In this document: positions 47,709 through 59,757 of the stretch, in pieces | Layout of the letters: each line of letters begins with the position of its first letter | How positions within the stretch are numbered: the first letter of the stretch is position 1 | NCBI RefSeq assembly: GCF_019059575.1 | Contig: NW_024882038.1 | Location: 186,001-250,000 of the forward strand | Source of the DNA: Amphibalanus amphitrite | Taxonomy: Eukaryota > Arthropoda > Thecostraca > Balanomorpha > Balanidae | Length of the DNA stretch: 64,000 nucleotides | Reading direction: 5' to 3' | Translations under genes and position numbers: made by a program | The notes under the pieces: model-generated | Told to the model about the DNA's origin: nothing | Seen by the model: the letters and a program-made list of their open reading frames with translations, nothing else | The model's database searches: none

Positions 47709-50700
47709 ACAAAGGTCCGTTAATGCTCGAAGTTCATGGTCGTCACTAATCGCGCCGAAGGTTAGACGTCAGTGACTGCACGTAGTGTGGCGTGACTATG
47801 ACCACGTCATTCCGCGTCAGTAAACGTCACGTGACATGTCACATTGCGTCACACAGTGCGTCACGGACGCGCCTGAGGTCCTACATCATGAGCTTTGCAT
47901 CATGCAACTTGCACACTGTTCGCTGAAGCTCCATCATCCATGATCACCCAGCTTTATACATATTTCACTTTTATCAGTCAATCTGTTTGTGCATGTACAT
48001 TCGTGATGCTTTACGCGCTATAATGTACTGTAGGTTACACGCTTTTTCACATCAGCTAGCTGTTTTGTCTTGCCTTTGTCATGTAGTGGGAAATGTTCTC
48101 TTAATTGTTTTTACGAGTTAAATGCATCGTAAAACAGCCGAAACTTCCCTTTAACGTTCCCACATTCCGGCATGCGACGAGCAGCGTTGTGCCGTTTGTT
48201 TTGTTTACTTCCTTTCAACCCAACCTCCTCAGATTTGACGAAGGGAGAGCCTGATCGAGCATAGCATGCTGCGGAGGTCCTGATCGTAGCATTCCGATCG
48301 AAAAATAAGTTCCACAAATCCGTAAATTCCTAAAATCCGTAAAATATGTTTTAGGGCCTTGGTAAATTCCTCTCAGTCTTCTGAAGAATGCAGAATCTTC
48401 TCGTGGTGTTTTTTTTTCAAAGACGACAGCGCAGCCGAGCTCGGCATTTTTCATTGATACTCTGTCACCGCTGCCGTCTTTTGTGAACGGCCACAGACAA
48501 CCGGCTTTGTTCTTTCGGAGCAAAGCCCTCGTCCAGTGATAGATATCCTGCAAGCTCAACATCATTCGTTATGGCGGATTAAGGGGATTCCTTTGGGCTT
48601 GACGGTTCACTTAAAAAAAAAATAACGTAACAGCAGTGCGGTGACTTTATCATGACCCGCTTATTGAGAGACGGTGCATGCTTTAGAGATCAATCGGATG
48701 CAGAGCAAGGCAAGAGTTGTGTAAGAGAATCCATTTGCATTTTCGCAGTTGCATGTGATTGCATTTTGCGTGTCGGAAGTCCTAAATAGATGTACCCTTG
48801 TCGTACAGAGAAACCGGGTTCTAAGAGACCGATGACTACCTAAGTATGTTTCGAGGTACCCTTTTCTAGCTCATGCCATTCAATGCTGTCTTCCCTGTCC
48901 TATTGTGTGTAGTATTGCGCTAGCGTTGACAGGCCCACCCAGGACAGAAGCGGGCTTCTTTGATGACCCATGGTTTTGGCAGCTGATGCTGTGTGACCTT
49001 CTTGGCTTTACACCGCCGTTATGCATGTGACCTCGTGACCTCAGGTAGCGGAACCTAGCTGGTGAACACCCTCACACCACTGGCATTGCTCGACCTCGAT
49101 CAAAATATGCAATTTGCGCTTGTTTACACATACAACATATGCATTTTAGGTGCCGGGATATGTCTTTGTCTGGACCATTGATTGTAATGTAGTTGATTTG
49201 CTGGTGTAGTCCTAGGAAAGAAAACAAGACTTGGGTGTAAACCTGTTGTTGTTCACCGTTATGCCAAACACCTGGTTATGCTCTATTCGCTGTCTTGTCA
49301 TGACGCCTTGCGCTGTATATCACAGTGCTACTTAGGAAGTCACGAAGGAAAAAGGCACAAACGTGTGTCGGACACAGAATGAGCAGTAAATCAGTCCCAA
49401 AGCCGAACAGGTGGTGTTGGTTTCTTTGTGTAGCTTCTGCGGACTTCTACATTTAAGGTCCCGAGCTAAAAAGTTGCACAAATTGTGTGGCGTTTTAATA
49501 GCAGATGATAAGTCAAATAGCACTGGAGATATGGCTCAAACAGTCTACACCTGCAGCGTACGATGTGTTCTGGCCGAGCACCAAAGTTTTTTTTTAATAC
49601 TCTTGCCTCAAAATTGTGTGTATTTTTGTGTTTCGGAATATTATCCATCGTTCACCTCAAACATTCTCCTCAATCTGCACCTTGAACAGCAATCTGTAGT
49701 TTCATCGCATCTATAACTGGGTAATATCGGGGCACTCAAGCCTCCTTCTTCTGACTACCATTTTGCAAAGCTTCCTTTTCCAACCCCCACCGCCCTAGCA
49801 CTATCCTGACCTCCGGCGAGTTGCCAGCTCCGTTCCACCGATCACCAGGTCAAAGGTCAGCCACGAACAGCCATCGGATCGCTTCGTAACTTCAGTCTCG
49901 TGATCGGCGACGGCGCGCGAAAGTTGCAATCAATGAAAGCGAGTGTGCTCGCTGGCCCCTGGGCTGATCGACGATCCTTTGTGAGTTGCCGTCGTGACAG
50001 ACGACGCCGAGAGAAAGTCACACGACGTGCCGAATCGGGTGTGATCGAAACAGGCGTCTTGCCTTGGTCTGGTCTCTTGGCTGAACTTGAAGAATGGATA
50101 AGGCCACAAAAAAAAAAATGAGATCAGGTCACGTCTAGTCGACACGTGCATTAGGATATCACAAAAATAGCATTTTATTCATATTTGGTTATGAATGAAC
50201 GTAAAGTAGCGAGTTGAAGCAAGTCTTTCCGAAGAGAGGAGACACGGCGAAATGGATGCTCCTTCTGAAATGATAATTATAACTTAACTTCCTGCCTGAT
50301 GAGACCCCGGCCTCAGCACATCTGTAGATGCCATTGCTTGCGTCGGGCATTGCTCGCTCTACTGCTACGGGTGACGCCCGAGTTATGTGCCGTGTAATAA
50401 GACGAACGGAGATAATTAAGATGAGGCCGATTGCGGTCATCTGATGCTGGCAGGCGCTGTCAGAATCTGTGGCAAGAGGACCGCTTCCTAGCACTGTCAG
50501 AAGCTGTGACAGGTCTTCTGACTCTCACTGGATCTTTGGATGGAGGCTTTTGCAGCTCTTCTGATAGATTCTGATAGGAGCTATCAGAAGCTATGACAGG
50601 TCAATGTGGCAATGTGAAGATCCCTGACATGTCCTCCCTATGCGCCATCAGGAACTTCAGTAGCAATGGATTTGGAAAACGCGTCTAGGGGTGCTGATTG

Positions 50701-51018
50701 GCAAAAGTTAGCACCCAGTAGAACCCTACGGTGCTTATAATGCTTTACGGTGTGTGTCAGAAAACCTCTATCCCGACACTGTCAGCCCGGCTGGTGTGGG
50801 TCCGCCCAGGTCCGCCCTCCCGAATGCCACAGCTTTGGCTCCCATGGTGATAAGTGGAAGTGATCGAGGCTCTTCTTTGTTGGCCATCTCAACTATTTGG
50901 GTCATCTCATCTCCGAAGATTTCTCATTAGATGGTGTTCATTTAGGTGCCGTTAGGTTTACTGATCTTGATAATAAAGATATGTTTTCACCAAAACAATT
51001 CAGTTATTCAATAATTAA
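47709..51018. other. Presumed intron, no exon seen
   Basis: No splice-flanked open frame was found. A loose repetition of CTGTCAGAAGCTGTGACAGG-like phrases lies at about 50454-50605. A perfect nuclear-receptor-type direct repeat at 49847 is listed separately. Confidence 0.4.
49847..49859 (+). promoter_or_regulatory. DR1-type AGGTCA direct repeat
   Basis: AGGTCA-A-AGGTCA is a perfect DR1, the spacing known to bind HNF4/RXR-type nuclear receptors. The sequence match is exact. Function here is only inferred, since such a short motif can arise by chance or come from an old repeat fragment. Confidence 0.35.
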
Positions 51019-53005
51019 CCCGCGCCCTGGTGGGGTCTGTTTATAACGCGACCTGGGCCTCGTTTCATAAAGCTCTGCCGTAACTTACACCTTTCCGTAA
51101 TTCACACCCTTTCAAACTACGGAGCGCAAATGAAGCCGTTTCACAAAGCCACAACTGGAATTGTTTACACCTCCGTAACTAAGCACATTTGCGTAGTTGC
51201 TGTAATTTATCAAGCGTCCTACAAATTACAATTTCATGTCAACACTTATTTTTTACGAGAAATTATAAAACAATTAATGTTAAATTTTAATCTTAAAAAT
51301 TATTTATGAAAAAAACAAAATTGATATTGATGACCATCCTTTATTAAATCAATATATTGAAAACAGCAGAAAGCCAGCGAAGCAGAAGTGCCTAACTACG
51401 AAAGTGGCGCGGCGCGGCGAATAAACAAAATTCCGATAGTGGCCACAAAAAGCGACTGGTACAGAAGATTTGCAGTTTCTTTTTCACATTTGGGCTGTTC
51501 TTTCTTCCTCACCAGGCTCAACGTTATAAAATATATCAAAAATTGGCTTCGAATCTTCACATTAATTCAAATTCACGCAACATTTTTGTGCGTAGTTTAC
51601 ACCACTCATATCAAGAACTTGATAAAATATTTGGCGTTAATTACGCCGTTTTATGAAACCCAAATGGCATCAATTGGTCCGGAATCGAGAATTTGCCGTA
51701 AATGAAGCTCCGTAATTTCGATAGCGTGAATTACTCCGGTCTCCGGCTTTATGAAACCGAATTGGCATCAAATACGCCAAATCTGGCATAATTGACGGAA
51801 CGCCGTAAGTAATTCCTTTTATGAAACGAGGCTCTGGTGGGGGGGGGGGGGCTATTTTTTGCCCCCCCCTCGTATCTCCGAAACTACTGGACGGATCCTC
51901 AAAATTCAAACGGCGTTCGAAAGGCCTGTCAAATTTGTCGAAGGAAACCAAATTTCATTGACCTCGGGGTCACCGATGACGTCACAAGTCAGGTCAAAGA
52001 TGAAATGTTTCACCGTTCACGGGTCTACTAGGGAATGCGCTATAACACCGAGGAAAACGCATTTTGTCGAGAATCAGCGATAGGGCGTCAGTTGCCTAGT
52101 AGATATGTTGCTATTGGAGGTCACTGACAATACCAGGTCAGGTCACAGGTCAGGTCACCAAGGGTCACAGGTCAGGTCACATGAGCCCAACTTTACTAAG
52201 GTTGTGTGATGCATGTTTTATAGCCAATTTTTCATTTCCAACTCAATGGTGTTGGTTATAAGACTATCAGGTACGGCTTAGGTTACTTTCTGGTGAAGGT
52301 CAGGTCAACGTCAGGTCAAGGTCAGGCCAAAAAAGGTCAAACTTTAAAGTTAATAGTTTTGCATAAAATGGGTATTGATTCGATGCAGCTCGTCACGGGG
52401 AGTCTAATGAAGGTCTTTGTTTTGCGCTACGGCGTCTAGAATTGCTAAAAGTTGAGTTTGAAAATTTGACGTCATCAATTTTGAACAGTTTTTTCGCTAT
52501 AACTTCGCCAAAAAAGAGGTATCAATCTAAAATTTGGTATGTGGATGGAAGGCGGTAAGGACTATCACATATATTCCGGTTTTTGCGAAATTCAAAAAAA
52601 AATTGGATTTTTCTACTATTATATCCAAAAAATCTATTTCTTGATTTTTAGGGGTCAAAATAAAAAAAAAATCAAAAATCCGAGATAGCAGTTTTGTAGC
52701 CCTGTCAATTCTACAGCTTTTATGTCTTAATCATTTTTCTGTATTTGCAAAGCTATAGGCCTGACAGCTCTTCCCGCGAAACCCTTTTTTGGGTCGAAAA
52801 CGGCAGAACATGACGTCACTCTGACGTCATTTTCGGCCAACCTATCATAGCTTTTGGAAAAGTTTTCGGTCACAATGTGTAAAATTGATGTCCGGGAGGG
52901 TACTGAAAGTTTGGTGACGATCGGCGCAGTGGTTCTGGAGATATATTGAAAAGTCTGGAGGGGGGGGGGGGGCAAAAAATAGCCCCCCCCCCACCAGGTC
53001 GCGGG
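51019..53005. mobile_element. piggyBac-like non-autonomous element, copy E3 (interrupted)
   Basis: The ends are CCCGCGCCCTGGTGGGG and CCCCACCAGGTCGCGGG, flanked by TTAA (51015-51018 and 53006-53009). The left end has a doubled terminal repeat, and the second copy is split by a nested insertion at 51057-51832. Without the insertion E3 is about 1.2 kb, like E2. Terminal hairpins consist of G-runs and C-runs around CTATTTTTTG at the left and CAAAAAATAG at the right, exact complements of each other. GGTCA clusters lie at about 52135-52180 and 52297-52342, and TGACGTCA sites at 51977, 52467, 52811 and 52822. The right half aligns by eye with E2. No transposase is present. Confidence 0.8.
51057..51832. 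mobile_element. Nested palindromic element inside E3
   Basis: Inverted termini GCCTCGTTTCATAAA and TTTATGAAACGAGGC (with one extra T) bound a 776-bp AT-rich insert that interrupts the left terminus of E3. Subterminal variants of the same phrase recur inside, such as TTTATGAAACC followed by (A/G)AATGGCATCAA at about 51648 and 51751, and TTTCACAAAGCC at about 51140. The flanks are CCTGG (51052-51056) and TCTGG (51833-51837), a possible 5-bp target duplication with one mismatch. The open frame at 51388-51705 on the + strand has no recognisable transposase motif. The superfamily is unassigned. Confidence 0.72.
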
Positions 53006-53009
53006 TTAA

Positions 53010-55271
53010 GTTAATCGAGACACTTTTCTTTCTTCAGTGAAAAACCGTTTTTCTTGAAGCTGATTATTTTCTTTAAAATAAAAATTACTTAAAGTATTTT
53101 TGTCAATTTGAGCACATGCTTCACGCAGATTCTGCAGTCGCTGTAGTAAAGTGGTTAAGGACAAATATCCACAGATATAAACACAGTCTGCATTTTTCAC
53201 CCTTCCCTCTCCCTACCCCACCTCTCTCACCACCCCGTTACCCCTCCCCTCTCCCTGTTTGCCCCATTTCCCACCTGTTTACACCCCTCTCTCTCTTCTC
53301 TCTGTCCGGCCCGGACTATGTGCTGACTAACTGTACGCCCTGGGGCGGGTCGGACCGCCCATTAGCGCATACCAGAGCGGACTGGCCTGATGGCCGCGCG
53401 GACCGCCCGACGCAGGAGACGTGCGCGAGGGGAGGGGGTAGGGCGGGATGGGGAGGGGGAGAGTGGGACGGAGTTTGGGCGAGAGGAGTTAAATGAGAGC
53501 TTGGATAAGTTTGATGCAGTTAAGGCCTAGAAGAGTTGAGTGAGCATTGGAGATAGGAAAAGCTGAGATGATAAGGTATTGTGATGGCGTAAAAACCTCT
53601 AGAATGTTTGTATTTGCGAGGACTGATTTTTATAACGCGACTCAACACTTGTATCTCGAGAGATACATCTCAAAGAATGGCTGGGATGAGTAACTTATTG
53701 CAAAGCTCATCATATGAAGCATGCGAACAGAAAAAAGCTTATCTCGCACAGGTCAGAACGGTCACGGAGGTGCAGCTGTTGAACTGCGCAGAATGGCGCA
53801 CTCGGTGTGGTCACCGTCTTCCGGCGGTCTCGTATGCAGCTAATACCGTATGTGGAGGGCTGGCGACGGGGTCAGAATACCAAATCAGACCTCAGGACTA
53901 TAGCCGAGGACAGAGTTGCTGCGGAAATTCCGGAGACAATGCATACAATAGATGGTAGCGAGTAGGTTGACACGCAAATGCCGGAAGACACGGAAAAATG
54001 GACGCGGGCATAAAATGTCTGTTTTCTTTCTGCAGGGAACATTGACATACTCGTAATTCACACAGAAGCTGCATTTTTTTTTTTGTGTCAGGTGACATTG
54101 AAGCAGGCAGCAGCATACCTATGAAGGAGACCAGTATCTAATCAAGTTCAATGAAAGTGTGGATTCTTTACGCAACAGAAATTAACTGACCCTTCTAAAT
54201 ACGTAAGTGGTACTCTAATACATTCATGCGACAGAAACGACCAATCGCCGTCAACGATAAAATAAAACATCTTCTTAAATTTAACCTCAACGCTAGTAAC
54301 ATACAACAATCAGTAAAGCAGTAAATAAAATAATTTAGGTAGTTTCGACTCGAATACCGCAATCTCCATCTGGCATTGCATAATAAGATCACTCCTCCCT
54401 GAACCAGACAGTTACATGTACCAGATTTCTAACCCCATCCATACCACCTCTCAAACACTGCCTGAAGACTGCACAGCTCTTGGAAGCTCTCTGCAGCTCC
54501 CGTTCAGTGCGGCCACCAGCGCCGCTCGGGGGCAGCCGCTCGAACGGCGGCTCGGGTCAGTCGCCGCCCGACAGCTCCGCTAGTTCATTGTAACCATTAA
54601 TTACAGCCGACGTCCGCTGAGGCGCAGAATTGCAAACAGAAGCTACAGGGATGAGCTGTGGTATGGTGGTGGCGGCTGATGCTGGTTTTATCCGGTTTTG
54701 GCTCGTTGAGGTTGGCAAAAATTGAAGCCGGCACGTCCAAGGAAGATGTGATTTAAGGCTTATGAATCGGGAATATGTTTGGAAATTTATCTTTAATTTA
54801 CCGCGTTCAATATAGATTGAAATAAGCCGCACTGAAAGTTTAAAGTGGATCCGCCCAAATTTACCGAAATGGATGAATCTTGAATCTCCAAAGAGGATAT
54901 AACGAAAACCTAGTTTGAGTGTCCTTTGGCTTTCGTATACCACGTTTCACGTATGTTTAAACGTACAGCATGTTTTGATACGAATATTGAGGTTGTTTTT
55001 AAGTTCCATCGCCATTCAATATAAGTTTATCCATAAATTCCGTGTCGGCAGCCCGCGTGGAACTCATTCATAGAAAGCACCGCCACGCCGATCCCACATT
55101 AGGAGTACCAATCACGTGGCACGTGCACCATCCCTCCCGTGCACCACCCGTGCACAGCCGCCGCCTCCGCCTGCCTCTTGCAGCGCTGAGAGAACATGGC
55201 CCTGGCGGTGGGCATCTCTGCCGGCATCCACCACTGCACTTCATAACAGTAGCACCTGGTCCCGCTTCCAG
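53010..55271. other. Presumed intron, no exon seen
   Basis: A pyrimidine-rich patch at about 53196-53305 is followed by a GC-rich patch to about 53480. Open frames at 53116-53496, 53608-53958 and 54557-54943 lack splice or start support. Confidence 0.4.
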
Positions 55272-55520
55272 CCCTGTACTATTGGACCAACATTGGTCCG
55301 CCATTTGACGACTATTGGTCCACCATTGGACTACTGTTGATCTACCATTGGACCTCCATTGGGCCGTTATTGGGCCAACATTGGACCGACATTAGTCCAC
55401 CACTGACCCGCCATTGAATCAATATTGGTCCTCTATCGCACCTCCATTGAACCACCATTGGACTTCCAATGGCCCACCGTTGGACCACCATTGTACCACT
55501 ATTGGACCACCATTGGTCCG
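55272..55520. repeat. 12-bp-period minisatellite (CCACCATTGGAC type)
   Basis: About 250 bp of degenerate 12-bp units related to CCACCATTGGAC, roughly 20 copies. Many carry single changes (CCATTGGTCCGC, CCGTTATTGGGC, CCTCTATCGCAC). Because the period is a multiple of three, frames across it stay open on both strands and give Ile-Gly-Pro-Pro-like or Trp-Trp-Ser-Asn-like repeats, which explains the open frames there. Some units contain CCAAT or its complement ATTGG. Confidence 0.85.
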
Positions 55521-58500
55521 GGGTCAGACCGGCGCTACCGGCTCTCCGGCGCTGGCTCGCCGCAGAGCCCGGGGCTACCGCGCGCGGTCTTTGGACGGGA
55601 CGTGAGAGGCCTACCTGATGACTGGGCCCGCCGCCGGGGCCTCCGAAGCACAGAGCGGTGGCTTGATTACTGGCTGGTAGCAGATGTCGGCGATTAAATG
55701 GGCTCTGCGTCAAAGAGTGTCAAACCATGGAGTTATTTGTTACGTTGATGCTATGCGGAAATGACAGGGCATGGCAGTTAGGTCATGTGATGCGCTGATT
55801 AGAGGAGAAAAATAATGTACAAAGACATTCTAGAGCACCGCAGCAGCTGTCCTGTGCAATTAAACAACCATTTTCAACAGGTTTGACTGCATGCTTCGTT
55901 GCGTGCATTAATAATAGCCATTATCAACTACCGCCTTGCGAAACTTGCTCCAACATAAAATTGCGTAAGGCTTCGTAGTAAAAAACAGTGTGCCGTTTTT
56001 GCTAGTCACCCACGATGTTTTGTGAAGGATCACGATACGATATTGAGGCAGTAGAAAATACTTGAAAAGGTGACGGCGTCGGACGTATAGTCTTGGCTCC
56101 ACGAATCGTTTTGGCTCTGAATCATTTACGGATGTTGGCGTGCTCTGATTCAGATACTTTGTCTGATTCATCTTCACCGTATTGTATAAGGGCAAGGGAA
56201 ATGAGTGACGAACAAAGGCTCGTGTTTCTATTTAGCATGACTGAAACGTTATAAACCATGTCCAAGGATATTTAGGTGAAAATCCACACCAAATCTCCTC
56301 CTCATGCCTTATCCGTCTGTTTATTTCGCTCGAAAAGCCGTACCAGTCGGAGACGCGACTGTTTTTCGCCTCAGCACCTCTCGAGCTGGCTTCCATACAG
56401 TCGATGATCACAAGCAGCTAGTAAGCCAGGTTGGGAGTGACTTCTGAGACCCCGACGTCCCTGCTTATAAGACACCTGCACCTTGTGCCTCTCATTGGTG
56501 ATAAACCATGAACAAAGGTAGAAAGACATGCAGCCTCCATCCTCATCCTTTCCCCAGTTACGCATCTCTATAACCAAAAAGGGGGGGCCAATGCAAAGAC
56601 TATTCCCCCGAAGACTCATCTGCATCTTCATCTCCACGCACACCCCTACCCTACACCACCCGCACCCCTATTTCCGCTACACCCGCACCTCACCCGCACC
56701 CTCCCCCGGCGCCACCCGCACCCCATCTCGTGCGCTCCAAGAAGCACTTCCACCCCGGGGCACCATCCCAGTGCTCTCGGCGTGGGCCAGACGGCCCCAG
56801 TGATTTACGGGCCATGTAAAGCTACACACCGGCCGGCGCAGTCGCGGGGCTGCTGGGCAGCTGAAGCGAGTTTTAGCCGAGCGGCGTCGGACGCGCCGCC
56901 CGGGCGACCCCAGAGGGAGGAATTTCAGCAGGGCTGTAATCTGTCCCGAGCCCGGCAGCGGGCCAGGCGTGGAGATGGCTGGTTCCGTTTGCAATAGTTG
57001 GCGTTCCAGCCGACAGGATAACCACTCCTAATGCTCCATGGAAATATATGGCCGACTGTTGTGTTTGTTTCACTTATAAATAATCGTCGTCTAAATGGTT
57101 AAGCATGAGTTATGGTAGGTGATTTTGAGAGTACCTGTATAATCGGACAAGGATGCATCAGAATGAAGTACAAGACCTTTGCTGCTTCATTCATTCGCCC
57201 TGGACGCGGTTCTGAGAATGGTGATCTCACTCTGTGGCTGTGTTGTTCTCTGAATGGGTGACCAGCTGTTGAGCGGCATAGTACTCGTGTTAGCGGTGCT
57301 ATCTCAGTAACATAGAACACGTGATGTCATGAGCTTAAGACGCTCATATAATATCTCACAGCGCTGTTGCGTTTATCACCGAATGTTGATTGTGCTCTTT
57401 GCTTTCGATCGAATAATTGACCGGAATATTGGCATTCACAATTCAATTGAGTTATGTGTACCGATGACTTAATGGTTTCCAACGTCAAAAAAGCATCGGT
57501 TTGGGCTGCATTTGGGAATAATTGATGACGTATGAAAATTCGTTCCCACTTTTACAGTCGCAATTTACATCAGACATTTCCGTTTTTCCTTCTGCCACTG
57601 TCCCCCTCTTTCAGCCATAGCTTTGGTTGATATGACCACATTTTTTCTGTTCCCTTTTTGGTCGATACTTTATTTCCCCCTCATATTTCGCCGCCCCCTC
57701 GTCTATCTTCCCTTGTCTTCTGCGGTTTAACCACGTCATCTCCCCGTCTCTCCCTCTCCCCACCTCCCATCCCTCTCCCTCACATTTGACCCTGTCGATC
57801 GTTCGGTACTTTTTGCGGTATCTGCTGAGACAAAGAGAAGTGGTGCGATGACGGAGCCCCGTGTCACGCCGTATTTCGTGGTTTGGGAGAATCCACTGCC
57901 GTTTACGATTAAGACCCAAAGTTTCCAAAACAAATCTTCCGTCTATGCTCTCAAGTTCGACAACCTTAGCGTTACCGCAATTGGAGTGACAAGGTGAACT
58001 CTGGACAGCGAACGTGAACTCGACAAAGCCGTCGCCACTTCGCCAGGAGTCACAGGCGGTCACCTTTACTCGTTCTCGCGTCGTGAGCGAGTGTGTGACC
58101 TCGCCGGGAATAGTCTGGTCACGTGGGCGGCCACCGGACTGCCGTGGCGCCGGTGAGGCCGGTCACGTGACTGACAACGGTCACCCGGCGGCAGAGGTCA
58201 GCAGGTTCAAAGGTCGCCGCCCGCTCAACTCCAACCGCAAACGTGGCAAAAATGACAGACCATTGAACAACAATTAAGAGGCCATTCGAGTGTAGGAGTG
58301 GGGCAATGCTAAGAACTTGACCGGCTGATTAAGGTGGGAATGTGGGAAGTAATTATTCACCGAAAAACTAGTTGAACTACAAATGAGCTCATGAACTGTT
58401 AATGACTTATTGACTATGTTTGATTCGTTGGTTAATGAACCACTTAGGTGCAATTGCCTTATGCCTTTGATGCATCAGCAACTTAGAATTTAGATTACGC

Positions 58501-59680
58501 TCATGTTTTAGCTTCCAAGAGGCTCCCGCTACAAATAAGGACTCCAAGCAGCACCCCGCCAGTCCCGTCATCCCGAAGTCCCTCCGTGACGAGTTACCCG
58601 GCAGAACACAAGTCACGAGTTCGCCTCCAACTTCCTGCTGCCTCTAACGGAGCCATTGTGCCAGCTGATTGCCGCAGCTGCAGAATGCCCACCCATGCGG
58701 AGCGCTGACCACCATAGCGACCTGCCCCAGTGACGTCACAACACACCAATGACGTCACAACTGGCGTGAGTACCGCCAGCGCCGGCGCGCAGCGGGCGGT
58801 AAAATTAGTAATTGCCGACCGAAACTGCGCGATGTAACGATAAGCGGCCGTTGCAGCGCGCATTTGGCAATCTCGGCGCTCGCTCCGGAGGCGATTGGCC
58901 GGTGGAATGGTGCGTTTGGTATGTAGAGAACAGCCATCGGTGCTATATCACTGCGCTCGGTAGTCGAACACTCGTTATTGACAGGCTGCCAGATTCGTGT
59001 TGGGAATAATGAGAGGGCCACGCCTTGTGGCTGTGGGCTACACGAGTGTAGGGTAAATGTACAGACTGAACTATGGCGTTGAACCGTGTCGTGGTATCTT
59101 TTTTGGTTGAGGATGACTTTTAGTGAAGTTTTTATCATTTGATCATGTTTGCGGTGGTAGATGCTTCTTCGAAGACGTTAGGCTGACACGAATCTTGTTT
59201 TTGCTTCCCGCACTCCACTCATCTTACGCTGCAGACGGCTGGATTTGAAAGGCTTTATCTGGCGTTTTCATCCTCTCGAGCAGGACTTGGGTAGAATCGA
59301 GAAGTATAAAGCCGTGCAAACAACAAGCAGTTGTTTGAACAACACCATCCAGCGAAACCAGACAGCTAGGCTTACTTCCTTGAGAGCTGCCAGAATGCCA
59401 TGTTTTGTGGAAAGGACGACAACTTTGACATTTCCCGACAACCTGTATGACCTTGTGGTCAAATCTGCAGATCGTGTCTTCCTTCTGACAAAGTCGTGCC
59501 TCAAATACTGGTGAACTTTACCCTACTTCAATGACTTGATTAGAAACTGTGAAAGTTTTTTTTTGTAAATGTCTGTCTGTTTGTCGCGCGCGCTCTTTTC
59601 TTTCCTCTATTTCTCTTTCTCACTCTGATTTGCTCACTCAGTAACTCACTCACTCCTTTTATCACCTACTCATATACTCG

Positions 59681-59681
<1 letters not shown>
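55521..59681. other. Presumed intron, no exon seen
   Basis: GC-rich blocks lie at about 55510-55650, 56640-56960 and 58040-58230, and a pyrimidine-rich tract at about 57590-57785. No splice-bounded exon is convincing. Confidence 0.38.
58731..58757 (+). promoter_or_regulatory. Paired TGACGTCA (CRE-type) sites
   Basis: Two perfect 8-bp palindromes, TGACGTCA, lie 19 bp apart start to start (58731-58738 and 58750-58757), both followed by CAA. CREB/ATF-family bZIP factors bind this motif. Two exact copies so close together in GC-rich DNA suggest a regulatory element, or a remnant of an element like E1-E3, which carry the same motif. Confidence 0.4.

Positions 59682-59724
<43 letters not shown>
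59682..59724. repeat. (TC)n microsatellite in the acceptor region
   Basis: About 43 bp of TC repeat lie 33 bp upstream of the acceptor of the 59758 exon, effectively extending its pyrimidine tract. Confidence 0.93.
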
Positions 59725-59757
59725 AAACTCTAACCTCCACCCCTTCTGCTCCCTCAG

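Noticed and set aside
57611-58063. 150-codon minus-strand frame
   Set aside because: Half of it is antisense to a pyrimidine-rich tract and gives Arg/Gly/Glu low-complexity sequence; no recognisable domain.
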